Positions 1 to 11,050 of a stretch of 64,000 bases of DNA are shown here, piece after piece (the stretch's first letter is position 1; every line of letters starts with the position of its first letter). The position numbers and the translations under genes were made by a program. Source of the DNA: Pseudoneurospora amorphoporcata (lineage: Eukaryota > Ascomycota > Sordariomycetes > Sordariales > Sordariaceae); the NCBI GenBank assembly GCA_033297205.1, contig MU859161.1:1-64000 (forward strand). The letters run 5' to 3'. The notes under the pieces were generated by a model. The model did no database searches and was not told the DNA's origin. It was given only the letters and a program-made list of their open reading frames with translations.

Positions 1-92
1 TTCTGTGGAGACTAAGTTCCCCAGTGACCAGCCTACTATACTACTGAGTAGTACAGGGCAGTTACAAGGCACAGTACTAGCCACACGTTAAC

Positions 93-205
93 AAAATCGA
101 ACCTTCCTCTGGAGGTTGAAGGGATTAACAAGGCCTTCGAGACCAAAGAAGATTATTAGCGAAATTGAACTATTGTTCTAAGCCTAGAAACCTGCCCTTA
201 TTACA
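93..205 (+). repeat. Partial left LTR of element A
   Basis: About 113 bp here match the last 113 bp of the right LTR (5967-6079) with only a handful of differences, nearly all C/T or G/A. The LTR ends in CA at 204-205; in the right copy the same dinucleotide has become TA. Upstream of 93 the two copies lose similarity, so the 5' two thirds of this LTR are missing or replaced. Confidence 0.8.
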
Positions 206-289
206 GATAATCTTCTTCCCTCTCGAACTACCCTTTTACCTATTAATTACCAACCCTTAGTTACCATAACTTCCCCACGCGATACCCCG

Positions 290-1560
290 ATGGCCTCAGT
301 CGAAACCACCACCGATATTACCCTAGTGCTCTATAACCCCCAGGACTTCGACGTTGTGATGACTAGAAACGACGACATCGCCACTGGACCCATCGTAGTC
401 AACAACCCCCCAGCCTAGCTCGTTGCTATGTACGACCAAATCGCTAAAGCCTATTACCAAGTTAGGGAAATCGCCCTCTCTATCGGCCAGGAATAAGCCT
501 AGGGACTCGCTACCCTTAAGATCCCATACGAGGACTTTCGCAACTAAAGACAACTAGATCAACGACATCCTCAACAAACTTATCGACCTAGGCTAATTCA
601 AAGATCTCGAAGAACGCATCGCTAGCGTTAAATACGACACCTAGAAGGCTATCTAAATAGCCTACGAACGAACCGGTTAGAAGGCCCCTGACGTCGCCTC
701 TGTCCTAAGAGTCTTCGAATAACGCGCTGCTACGAAAGCACCAAGCACCGTTTCCCGCTCCTCGCTCTACAAACCACTTGCCAGCCTAAGCTTAATTGGC
801 AATAGCCTCCTCCAAGCAGCCTAGGCTCGAAGACAAGCCAGCTAGGCCCGGATGCAACACGAGGCCACGTACGCTAACGCGTATGGAGTAGGATCTATAA
901 GATTCGAATAATCTGCTGGAAGGCAAGACCTCCTAGGACCCTCCAAGCTACCTACGAACGCTAGCGGCCCTGCTGACGACGCCGCCCGCAACTAAGCCGA
1001 TTACTTCCTTTAGAATCTGGGCTACCCGACGATCTAGACTACGCTTATCCATCTTAACAAACCCTCGACCTACGATGGCAAGAAGCTTGATGCCTTTCGG
1101 CCTTAGTGGGCCAAGATTAACGCCGCCGTCAGAGAAGCCGGCCGAGTCTACGAGAATATGCTATAGGCCCTAGGCTACCAGTCAGGAAAAGGCGCGCCTA
1201 CTTTAAGGACGGAGTACTCAAAGTCGGGCTAATAATCTCTAAGCTAAGGATAAGAAATGGGACACTGTCCGCGAGGCCTTGAAGGGGGTCGAGCCCAGCG
1301 ACGTCGATCAACGTAAGAAGGATCGCGTATCCTGTTGGCAATATAGCCGCGACAACCATTATACGCTCGAAAGCTTCGCTCGGAAAGATACTAACAATAA
1401 AGAATTACCTAGCCTTCTTCATCTACTGAACGAACGGCCGCGATTAAAAGAAAGAATAGCGACTGTGAAGAAGGGGGAGTTGAGGACCTTATCGACAACG
1501 ACGAGGCCTAGTTTAAGAAATAGAAAGTCAACGCTATTTAGAGAACTATAGAAACGATGG
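290..1560 (+). pseudogene. gag remnant of element A
   Basis: Reading from the ATG at 290 gives a capsid-like polyprotein broken by TAG codons. A recognisable gag segment lies at about 1000-1230, with Thr-Tyr-Asp-Gly-Lys and a Phe-Arg-Pro-x-Trp-Ala-Lys-Ile pattern. A degenerate zinc knuckle follows at about 1330-1375: the first Cys and the His remain, but the second Cys position reads Tyr, as expected from TGT to TAT. Gag would form the virus-like particle core; this copy is dead. The reading-frame assignment is approximate because of the stops. Confidence 0.6.
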
Positions 1561-1639
1561 ATATGGACAACAACTCGGACTCGGATTTTAAAGGACCGCC
1601 ACGAGGCATCACATAGGTTTCTACGACCTTCCTTCGATG

Positions 1640-4600
1640 CTATTTTAGAATCAGATTACCCTATCGTTTGTACCCTCAAACGCTTCACACTCTACAGCGA
1701 CGACGAGCCCCAACAACTCCAAAAGAAGCACTGCCCTGAACTATACTCAGGACCGAGACTAATTGTGCGAATAACCCTACTCTACAACAATGAGGAACAC
1801 CCTGTCAGAGTCCTCTTGGACCTAGGGAGCTCAAACCCGGTAATGTCCTTTTACAAAGCCCGCGTATAGAAACTCCCACTAATCAAGAAACCCCGCATCC
1901 GAACTATTATAAGCTTTAACTCCGCTATTAATACTATAGGTGGCCAGTATTACACAAAAGCAGTCGCCCTCAGATATCAACAAGACTACTACACCCGCTT
2001 CAACTTTGAGCTTTCAAATATAGACGACGAATGCGATATCATTCTGCCTCACTAGTGGTTGCAGCAACACGAACCAGCCTACTTCCTTAACAAAACACAG
2101 GAAATCAAGTTCTCCTCAAAATACTGTCAACAAAATTGCACTAGCTCAATTGTCCTCGGACTGCTACTCACAGAAGCCATCGTGAGCATACAAACAAAGA
2201 TTGAGGCTACCCTCGCCGCCGTACTAGAGAAGTTCAGAATCTTCCTTCCCCTTATGAGTGAAGCCGCCGCTATGCGTATGCCTGATCACCGACCTTGGGA
2301 TTACAAAATCGATCTCGAGGAAGGCAAAACGCCACCCTGGGGACCCCTCTTCGCTATAAGCGGGCGCGAACTCGAAGTACTAAAACTATAGCTGGACAAA
2401 ATACTCAAATCCGGCCGTATTAGGAAATCTACAGCCTCTTACGGCGCACCCCTTATGTTTGTAGATAAGAAAGACCTTGATGACCCGCTACGACCCGTAG
2501 TTAATTATAGAGCCCTCAATAGGATAACTATCCCTATCAGCCATCCTATACCCCTTATCATAGAACTTCAGCATACCTTTAGGACGGCCAAGATATACAC
2601 TAAAATTGATCTTAAATCAAGGTTCTTCTTGGTCCGAATGGCCAAAGGTCACGGATGGAAAATAGCTTTCCGTTGTAAGTACAGCCTCTTCGAATACGTC
2701 GTTATGCCTATAAGACTTATTAACGCACCCTCTACACTCTAAGCCATAATGAATCATATCTTCATAGACCTATTAGACGCCAGCGTACTCGTCTACCTTG
2801 ATAATATCCTCATCTACGCTGACGACGAAGAAAAACACGACCGCCTTGTCCTAGAAGTCCTGAAACGCCTCTCCAAGAACAACCTGGCCGTCGCCCCCCA
2901 GAAATGCAAATGGGGAGTAGACAACGTTGAGTTCTTGGGCTACATGATCCCCCCAGAAGGCCTCTTACCTCAGCCAACGCCCTAGAAAAGAAGCTCTAGA
3001 AATGGACCGAACCACTGGCCAAAGCCTTCCAAGCACTGAAGAACGCCTTCATGAAAGCCCCAGTCCTGGCTCACTTCAACCCAGCTAAGCAAGCTATTAT
3101 GGAAACCGACACCTCGGATTTCGGTATCGGAGCTGTGCTATTATAGAAAGGCGACGACGACAAACTACACCCTGGCGCCTTCCACTCGAGAAAAATGTCC
3201 CCGGCCGAAATGAACTACAAAATCCACGACAAAGAACTCCTCGCTATCGTCGATAGCTTCGAACGTTGGAGGATCTACCTCAAAGGAGCTAAGTACCGTA
3301 TTGAGGTCTTCTCGGACTACCAGAACCTAGCCTACTTCACTTATGCAAAAGTCTTCAACCGCCGTCAAGCCCGATGGGCTATCCAGCTCGCTAACTTCTA
3401 GTTTATTATCAATTATAGACCAGGCCACCTCAACGTAAAAGCGGACGCCCTTTCCCGCCAGGAAAGTTTCAGACTAGAGAAAGGGGGAGGTGAAGACTAG
3501 CCGATCACGTCGGTCTTGCAAGAAAAGCACTTTAGCAATTCAGAAGGCCCGGCCGAGCTAGGTAGCTGCTTCCTCTTATCCAAAGATAGACTTTGCAGTA
3601 TATCGACCCCTCGATAGAGCAACGAGTTCATCAAGAAACTCGAGGATGCCAGGGAAACCGACTCAGCTTACATAGGGCAATACAATAAGGACGAGCTCGA
3701 CAAGGACTTTGAGAAACCAAGCGACGATCTGCTCTACCAAAAGAACCGCCTCTAGATCACAGAAACCCTGCAAATGGAAGTCATTTCCTCAAAACACGAT
3801 ACTAAGGTCGCCGGCTATATGGGAATGGACAAAACTATGGAACTTATCACCAGAAACTTCTAGTGGCCCAAGATGGAAGAATCAATTACGGAATACGTTC
3901 GAGGTTGCCACGAATACCAACAGAACAAACTTCCCCGTCACTCACCCTACGGGCTATAGCAACCCATGGAGCTATACTACACTTCCTGGCAAACGGTAGC
4001 CATGGATTTCATTACAGATCTACCCCTATCAAACGGTTGTGACTCCATTTGGGTGATGGTCAACCCTTTCACGAAGATAGCCCATTTTATCCTTCTTAAG
4101 GTAGGAGAAAAGAAAGTAGAGGACCTAATCAAAATCTTCGCGCGGTCATACTAGCGGCTACACGGCGTGCCCCTAGATATTATTTCTAATCGCGATTCCT
4201 GGTTCACGGCCTAATTCTGGAAGGATTTCCTGAAGCTTGTTAGTATTAAGAGCCAGATAAGTATAGTATTCCACCCCTAGACCGACGGCTAGACTAAAAG
4301 ATTGAACTAGATCCTCGAAATATACCTACGTGCCTTCGTTAATTACGAAATGAGCAACTAGGAAGACCTTCTAGCCACTGCTAATTCGCATACAACAACT
4401 CCGTCTCGTCCTCTACCGGCTTTACCCCATTCTACGCTAACTACGGATATCACTCTGCTTCACACAACCCCTCTGACGGCGCTCCTCGTAACCCTAGGAG
4501 TCGTCTCTACGCCTACTAGATAACCCAAGTCTACGAATTTGCCCGCAAACATCTTGACCGCGCCTGTTAGAGGATGAAGGAGTGGGCGGATAAGAAACGA

Positions 4601-5085
4601 ACGGAAGTACTGGTCTACGAGGTGGGACAGTTGGTTATGCTAAACGGTAAGCACATCAAGACAAAACGCCCATCCAGGAAGCTTGACAAAAAGCTCCATA
4701 GCCCCTTCAAGATTTCACAGGTGATCTCCCCTACCGCTGTCCAGTTAACCCTACCCAAGACATGGCGAATCTACGACTCCTTCCACGTCTCGCTACTGGA
4801 ACTATATCGCGCTGGCAATCGGGAGATCCCCGATCCTGACTAGGTCCTGCGAGAGGCAGCCCTAGTAGTATTAGAAGACTACGAGGTTGAGAAGATCGTG
4901 GATTCTATGAGGGCTGAATTTAAGGTGTTATATTGAGTTAAGTGGGAAGGATGGAATAAAGCTAGTGATCTTACGTGGGAACTATGGGAGCACTTCTACA
5001 CTAACGGAGCAAAAGCTCAGGTTATTGCCTTCCACGCGCGGTACCTAGAGAAGCCTCGAGACCCTAATGTCCCGACAAATTAACT
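1640..5085 (+). pseudogene. pol remnant of element A (protease, RT, RNase H, integrase, chromodomain)
   Basis: Domains in order: an aspartic protease with Leu-Asp-Leu-Gly-Ser-Ser at about 1815 (canonical D-T/S-G altered); reverse transcriptase with the Val-Asn-Tyr-Arg-Ala-Leu-Asn motif near 2500 and an active-site box reading YLDN instead of YLDD near 2795; RNase H (3060-3480) with the TDTSDFGIGAVL-like start and an H-D-K-E-L motif; integrase with a core beginning near 3990 (MDFITDLP) and the FHP-TDG-T-RLN segment near 4270; and a chromodomain (VKWEGW) near 4930-4960. About 50 codons expected between RT and RNase H are missing near 2980, with a frame change there. Stops are mostly TAG at positions where Gln or Trp is conserved. 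Loss of the second catalytic Asp (GAT to AAT after T) also fits RIP. Confidence 0.88.
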
Positions 5086-5777
5086 CCTCCATAAAACCCC
5101 TACCGCTGTCCGACTTACCTTACTCAAGAAATGGCGCATCCATGATTCCTTCCACGTCTTATTCCTAGAACCCTACCGCGTTGGCAGTTAGAGAGCCCCT
5201 AACTTAGACTAGGTCCTGCGAGAGGTAGCTCTAGTAGAGTTAGAAGACTATAAGGTTGAGAAGATACTGGACTCTATAGCCCTTGAAGATAAGGTTAAGT
5301 ATCGAGTCAAGTGGGAAGGTTGGGAAGGAACTAAGAGTCTAACATGGGAACTATGGGAGTACTTCCTCACTAATGGTGTAAAAGCAGAAGTTATCGCCTT
5401 CTACGTCTCGCTCGTCGGACCCTACCGCGCTGGCAATTAGGTAGCCCCTAACCCTGACCAGGTCCTGCGGGAGGCAGCCCCGGCTAAGTCAAGACTATAA
5501 AGTAGAAAAGAAATCATCGCCTTCTACGTCTCGCTCGTCGAACCCTACCGCGCTGGCAATCAGGTAGCCCCTAACCCTAACCAAGTCTTGCGGGAGGCAG
5601 CCCCGGCTAAGTTAGAAGACTGAAGTGGAAAAGAAGTCATCGCCGTCCACGCCAAGCATCTAGAGAAGCCATACGACCCCAACGTACCCCAAGATGGGCA
5701 AGACTGACGTAAGGCTAGCAAAGCTAAGCAGGAAGCTATGTTAGGCTCGAGGCGAGCCTTAAAGAAGGGGGAGCTGA
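5086..5777 (+). repeat. Tandem partial duplications of the integrase C-terminus/chromodomain module
   Basis: After the first chromodomain ends near 5085, the sequence restarts inside the integrase C-terminal module (5092-5160 resembles 4730-4800) and runs through a second chromodomain with VKWEGW near 5310. Two further shortened copies of the Tyr-Arg-Ala-Gly-Asn linker region follow: 5395-5515 and 5515-5625 are nearly identical to each other and begin with the same 'gccttctacgtctcgctcg' string. A last segment with His-Leu-Glu-Lys-Pro repeats the end of the first chromodomain region at about 5650-5680. The second chromodomain is clearly diverged from the first, while the two short units are nearly identical, so the duplications are of different ages. 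Confidence 0.75.
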
Positions 5778-6079
5778 TGTTATACGGACATTTGCCCACG
5801 GTCTAGGGTTAGGGTTGTTAAGGCTCAGCGCGAAGGCCGGCGCTAGAAGGACGAAGGAGAATGGTTGAAGAAGAACCACTTGTATGCAGAATGTTAGATT
5901 GATGCCTTGTGGCCTCAGGCCACAAGGCTTTGTACGTACCGAACTTCTTTAGCATAAGGAGGCCTTGAAACCGAACCTTCCTCTGGAGGTTGAAGGGATC
6001 AACAAGGCCTTCGAGACCAAAGAAGATTATCAGCGGAATTGAACTATTGTTCCAAGCCTAGAAACCTGCCCTTGTTATA
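5778..6079 (+). repeat. Right (3') LTR of element A
   Basis: The LTR begins TG directly after the purine-rich tract aagaagggggagctga and ends at 6079, where TA stands for the CA seen in the left copy. It holds a near-perfect 25-bp palindrome at 5904-5928 (gccttgtggcc/ggccacaaggc) and two telomere-type hexamers at about 5803-5815. The adjoining 3' sequence is element B reverse transcriptase read on the other strand. Confidence 0.85.
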
Positions 6080-8999
6080 TATACGGAGCTTGTTAAAGGC
6101 GGCGATAACATCTACCTTCGTAAACTACTTAGCTCTACAAATGGTATCCAACTTCTCCTTGATTAACGGTAACGGATACTTATTCTTTAGTAAAATTTCG
6201 TTAATGCCTCTGTAGTCGATGTAAATCCTTACGCCGCTACCAAGCTTTCTTACTAATAGCATTGGGGAAGCAATGTTAGAAGTCGATAGTCTAATGAAAC
6301 CCTTGGCTAGATTATTATCTAGCCATTGTTTGATGACCTTAAGTTCTTACGGCGACATTGGCCGTGCTCTAGAGTAGGGTAGGGATTCTACTCCTAGCTT
6401 CAATTCGATCTTATAGTCATAAGAACGGTGCTCGAGTATTACGTCGGCGTCCCGTAGGTTTACTACGTGGGATAGATCCTTGTATTCGTTTGGGAAGCGT
6501 GCCTTTACCTCCTCTGGAGTATACTTTAGCTATGTAGACTTATCTATAAACTTCTAGACGTCCTCCTTTATAATGCCGCAAATCCTATTGATCTCTGTTA
6601 GAGGCGTTAGCTTCTATTCCTCAGGTTCCTTAAGTGTAGTGGTTGCATTTGTATCTGTAATTCCTAAAGTATATATGCGGTTGACGTACTCTTATGCTGT
6701 TTCTTTCAGCTAGAGAGCTTGTTTCCTAGTACGTTCCCTTGTAGTTTCTGCCTTGCAAAGATCGATAAATTTATGCACTTCTGGGTTCTTAAAATAGGGT
6801 TTGTATAGTTCACCCCTTCTCTGTACGATATCTTTCTATATATCCTTAAATAAGGCTAGCATCAAAATAGCTGCCTTCCTCTCCTTTCAAACTTCTTAGA
6901 GCTCCGCCTATATAGTTGAGCAAACCTTGACGCTCTTCATCCGTGTGTTGAGTATGAAGGTTTGAGTATTGACGAGCTTGATGTCTAACAAGTCTAATGC
7001 CGCTATATTAGTTGTTAGTTCAAAGGGGTGAAAGAACGTACGTTTGACCCGTTCTAGTCATTGCATTGTCCAGATCCTCCGCCCGCTAATGATCTGTACC
7101 TCCGCCTTGATCTTTTCTAGCGCTAGCTACCTCACGGGTCTGAAAGATTCGTCAAACTCTCTTACATATGCTAGGAGAATTGGAGCTTCTATTATTATAG
7201 CCTAACTCTCCTTGGGGGCCTTTGTTACGTTAGCCACTTAGGCTGGGAGGTAATCTTCCTTATTAAAGACGCTTCCATCATCCTCTTCCTCAAAGACGCC
7301 TCTATCGTCCTCTTCTTCAAAGACACCTCTATCACCCTCTTCCTTAGGACCGCTCGCTAGGGCTACCGCTACCTCGAGCTACCGTTCTTGGTCGATGTAG
7401 GTGCTTATGCATGCCAAGTTCTAAGTTATCTTATTAGTTACCTAGTTAATATTTAGATTATAAAGCTATAGCTATGGCTAGCCTAAAATTACTGGGTAAT
7501 CCGCTACTAAATTAGCTACGAAGAATCGAATGACCTCTTTATAGTCACTAATCTCTATTATCATGTTAATGTACTAATCTATCAATTCCTTAAAGTTACC
7601 ATCGGCAAGGTGTAGTGGCCAGGGCTTCTCCAGAGGATAGAGCTCTAAGCAAGCCTTCTCCGCGAAAGATCTGTCGATAAACGCCTTACTCGAACATCTA
7701 GAATCGACTAATAATACACACTCTATCTCTTTATTATGCTAGGAATACCAAAGGTACGTAGATAGTAGGGTTGCATTTTACCTATAGAGTTCTAAGCTAC
7801 CCAACTTAAGCTGCTCTATTCTCTAATAGTTAATAGTATAAACGTTAAACTTATTTATTCTTATTCTTATCTTCCTTTGTATCCCTATTAAATACCTCGA
7901 GGTGCGACTTAACTATAGGGTTCGTCATTTTCCTACTAGGTAGCGGAGGCTGGAGCCGCTGGGATAGTTGGAGCCGCCGAGGCTAGTGCCGAGTTGGCTG
8001 TATTTGCTATAGCGCGATTAGTGATTGGAACACCCGTATTAGTGCTGGCGCCTTTACGCGTCGTGATACCCAAACCGGTACGGTTAGTCTATTTATCCTT
8101 ATTGCCGTAGTTAATCTAACTCTTGTACTCGTAGACTAAGTACTTACTCTTACCGTAGTTCATATAGAGGCCCTTGTTGTAACGCTTCTACAGAACGTCT
8201 TTATGAATCTTAGTAAGCTTAGCGCGGTCTAAATCTATGACATTAGGGTCTTTATTGCCGTTACTATTGCTGCTGCCCTTGTTGCCGCTCTAGGCGCCTT
8301 GGACGGCGTCGTTACACAAGGCTACTCTAGTATAGGCTCTAGAGATGCCCTTGAACAACTCGTACTATCCCTTAAAGTTGTTACGAATTAGTTGAACGTA
8401 ATAGTAGGAAACTAAGTCCGCTAGAGACTTAGAAACTCTCTAGTAAAGAAGGCGGACTTTGGTAACCGCGTTGTAATTGTAACGGTTAGCTAAGGTAATA
8501 AACTAGGCCTTAAAATCCTCGTAGTTAGACTATTCGCCAGCCTGCTTAAGCTGCAGCAGCGAATTCTTAGCGACTTGCACGATATCGCTCTATATGTAAC
8601 AGTCGTCTAGGTAAGCTAGGAACTTCTCACCCGTTTGCTATTTCTAAAGGATAGAATAATAAGGGTTGTCGAGAATCGTCTTCTGGTATTCGGCTACGTT
8701 AATCTTTACTTCGCCGCTCAAGTAGGATATAGCGTAAAGTAGTTTGGACATCTTATTGGGAAACTCGTAACTATTAATGATCTAGCAGCTACGGATCTCT
8801 AAATTCCAAACGCTGTAGGTATTGTAGCGCTTGATAGTATTAATCTCTTCGCCCTTAAACCACTCTAGGTCCTTGCAGAGAGCCTTGCGATAGTAGTACG
8901 GTATTGGGGCCGTAGTGGGAGGGAAGGGACCACTAAGACCGCCGGGACTACCTAGGCTACTAGGACCTCCAGGGCTACCGGGACCTCTAGGACCGCTAA
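6080..8999 (-). pseudogene. Element B: gag-pol remnant of a second Ty3/gypsy retrotransposon
   Basis: Read on the minus strand from 8999 down: a gag capsid region (about 8950-8300) with Tyr-Ala-x-Ser-Tyr-Leu; a degraded zinc-knuckle region near 8150; an aspartic protease with Val-Asp-Ser-Arg-Cys (canonical VDSGC) near 7725 and the PVILG motif near 7500; and a reverse transcriptase start with Gly-Val-Arg-Ile-Tyr-Ile-Asp-Tyr-Arg-Gly-Ile-Asn near 6210. The RT stops abruptly after Ala-Ala-Phe-Asn-Lys-Leu-Arg-Ile at 6080, where element A's LTR begins. The remaining RT, RNase H and integrase would lie beyond element A, outside this window. TAG/TAA codons and AT enrichment indicate RIP. The solo LTRs at 9005 and 9796 are insertions into its gag, not its own LTRs. 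Confidence 0.8.
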
Positions 9000-9004
9000 G
9001 GTAA

Positions 9005-9468
9005 TATTACGAACTTAAACAGCACGAGGGCCGCCCGGACTACCAACAACGGACGATGTAACCCCAGGGGCTAGGGTTGGAGCAGAGGTCGTATACAAGT
9101 GCTCACGACTAAGCGAGGCGCTTACGAAGGAACAGGCGCTCACGGTGAGCAGGTGCTCACGAAGTGAGCAGGCATCCACGGTGAGCCAGATATCGTCGGT
9201 GAGCAAGCACACAACACTAGATAGACTTATGGGACTCACTAGTTATGAGTAGCCGGAGACAAATATCTCGCAGAGGGCGAGTAGGTATAAAGGGGCGACT
9301 GGAGAACTCAAATTGTCAGATAGTTCGACAGTAGTCAATTAATCTTTACAACTAAGATACGTATAACGCTACCATACTTATTGTAAACCTTTTAACTTCA
9401 CTAAACAGCACTGATAGTCTTTACCTTCAGCTATCCTACTTAAGCAGACCAAACTGCCGTTCGTCACA
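9005..9468 (-). mobile_element. Solo LTR (464-bp family), minus orientation, with target-site duplication
   Basis: This is the reverse complement of the 464-bp LTR at 9796-10259. Its plus-strand ends read tattacgaac...ttcgtcaca (TG/CA ends, one end mutated to TA). Five bases, ggtaa, are duplicated exactly at 9000-9004 and 9469-9473. No internal retrotransposon sequence belongs to it, and element B gag continues on both sides, so it is a solo LTR left by LTR-LTR recombination. A short ORF on the minus strand inside it is part of the GCTCAC/GTGAGC repeat array and is not a gene. Confidence 0.9.
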
Positions 9469-9473
9469 GGTAA

Positions 9474-9795
9474 CCAAATTCTCTACCTCCAGGACCGCCG
9501 CTCGCCTCCTAGCTGAAGCCGTCTTCTTTGCCCGATCCTCTAGAGCTGCTACCGCTAGGACCGCCGCCTGCATTACTGGAGCCGAAGCCAGTTCCTATGC
9601 CCGATCCTCTAAGGCTGCCCACTGTAAGGGGATAGCAGAGCGGTACGCAGGTGCTGACACTAGAATAATCGATTAAAGTTCTACAAGAAGAAAAGAGAAG
9701 ACTAGCCTGTAGGGCGGACCTTCTCGCCTATCCTTTAAAGCCTTACGCTAGTATGAGTGCCTGACTGCCTAAAGCAGCCCTACGGTCTAAGTATG
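9474..9795 (-). pseudogene. Element B gag fragment between two solo LTRs
   Basis: About 320 bp of the host element separate the two solo LTRs. On the minus strand it encodes an Ala/Arg-rich, charged stretch in which a unit of about 60-70 bp ending in gcccgatcctctaragctgc occurs twice (about 9500-9555 and 9563-9619). It continues the Pro/Gly-rich gag sequence found before 9000, which is why I read it as part of element B. Confidence 0.5.
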
Positions 9796-10259
9796 TGTGA
9801 CGAACGGCAATCTAATCTACCTAAGTGGGATAGCTGAAGGTAAAGACTATCAGTGCTGTTCAGTGAAGCTAAAAGGTTCACAACAAGTATGGTAGCATTA
9901 TACGTATCTCGGTGATAAAGATCAATTGACTACTGTCGAACTATCTGACAATCTGAGTTCTCCAGTCGCTCCTTTATACCTACTCGCCCTCTGCGAGATA
10001 CCTGTCTCCGGCTACTCATAACCAGTGAGTCCCATAAGTCTATTTAGTATTGTGTGCTTGCTCACCGACGATATCTAGCTCACTGTGGATGCCTGCTCAC
10101 TTCGTGAGCGCCTGCTCACCATGAGCGCCTGTTCCTTCGTGAGCGCCTCGCTTAGTCGTGAGCACCTGCATACGACCTCTATCCCAACCCTAGCCCCTGG
10201 GGTTACATCGTCCGTTGTTGGTGGTCTGGGCGGCCCTCGTGCTGCTTAAGTTCGTAACA
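9796..10259 (+). mobile_element. Solo LTR (464-bp family), plus orientation, with target-site duplication
   Basis: Begins TGTGACGAAC and ends TTCGTAACA, flanked by exact 5-bp duplications gtatg at 9791-9795 and 10260-10264. It is a near copy of 9005-9468 in reverse. The U3-like part (10070-10170) contains an array of GCTCAC and GTGAGC hexamers forming many small hairpins. The two LTRs form inverted-repeat arms of about 460 bp separated by 327 bp. Confidence 0.92.
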
Positions 10260-10264
10260 GTATG

Positions 10265-11050
10265 TAATTGTATAGAAGCTGGAGGAGACCAATGGGCTCT
10301 GAGCCTGCCGGTGCCTTGCCAGCTTGGCGTGCATTGCTAGCACTCGTCGTCTGGCCAACTATGTGCCAGATGCTAGTACTAAGCGCTAAACTTATAACAC
10401 CTATACTACTGTTATTCTTAGTTATAATTTTGTTTTTCTTAGCGAGGCGGAGATGGACTTAAAGGTTCTTAATTTCCTCCTACGCCTTAGTTAGCTCCTT
10501 GCTAGCAATCTTGCCCACGATACATATAGTATTAAAGTCCTCTAACGCTTTCTTTAACTCCGTATGGTAAAGTTCGGCGTTGCTATTGGCCTTTTCGAGA
10601 AGGTCGAGGATACCTTAATATTCCGTCTCTTTATCTTTAATAGTATTATCTAGCTCAGTCTAGAGGTCAGTCTTGTCCTAGTTGAGGGTCAAAACCTTCT
10701 AGTATAGGGATGTGTTCTTTGTAATAACCTAGTTCTGCTACAGCTGCAGCGATTAGATCTATTACACTAGTTGCTTTTTAGTATCGTTGAGCTAGCTAAT
10801 TTGGGCCTTCCAATGCTCCTTAGCCTCCTAAGTCTCCTCGTAGAAAGTTTTAGTATTCTTCTTGAAGGCTAAATAACGAGCCTATTCGTCCTTAACTTAC
10901 TAAAGAAATCGATTTTCTTATCGAAATAGTGAAGTAGCTTCATAACCTCCTCGTGGCCACGAGCTTTGTCAGCGAAATCAAGGGAGACTATAAGGCTTAT
11001 ACTAGGGTTACCGCTGTAGACTTTTAGTATATACTGTATCCCTTTAAAAG
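10265..11050 (-). pseudogene. Element B gag N-terminal coiled-coil remnant
   Basis: On the minus strand, 10900 down to 10440 gives a long charged, heptad-like segment rich in Leu, Lys, Glu and Asn, interrupted by more than ten TAG/TAA codons at Gln-like positions but otherwise in one frame. This fits an amino-terminal coiled coil of a gypsy gag. The plus-strand ORF at 10268-10462 is part of the same noncoding context. Which LTR began element B is not clear; AT-rich sequence beyond 11.05 kb may hold it. Confidence 0.5.

Larger units (their letters stand above)
1..6079 (+). mobile_element. Element A: degenerate Ty3/gypsy LTR retrotransposon with chromodomain
   Basis: The order of coding remnants on the + strand is gag (about 290-1560), aspartic protease (about 1790-2060), reverse transcriptase (about 2250-2985), RNase H (about 3000-3480), integrase (about 3640-4850) and chromodomain (about 4850-5085), the order of a Ty3/gypsy chromovirus-type element. 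The 3' LTR (5778-6079) follows a purine-rich tract typical of a polypurine primer. The 3' part of the 5' LTR is found at 93-205. The body is full of in-frame stops, mostly TAG where Gln or Trp is expected, plus frame changes, so it cannot be expressed. The sequence stops matching an LTR upstream of about position 93, so the left end is truncated, interrupted or rearranged. The right end abuts the reverse transcriptase of element B, showing that A inserted into B. Confidence 0.9.

Noticed and set aside
290..5100. Amber (TAG) recoding as Gln in element A
   Set aside because: There are also frameshifts, a deletion between RT and RNase H, TAA stops and an altered catalytic Asp, and the ordinary genes in the window use TAG/TAA/TGA as stops. 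Point-mutation damage explains it better than recoding.
5803..5815. Telomere repeat
   Set aside because: Only two hexamers, located inside an LTR.
9015..9239. 74-codon minus-strand ORF
   Set aside because: It lies inside a solo LTR and is the translation of the GCTCAC/GTGAGC hairpin array.
9005..10259. The two inverted 464-bp repeats as terminal inverted repeats of a DNA transposon
   Set aside because: Each copy has TG...CA ends and its own distinct 5-bp duplication, so they are two independent solo LTRs.
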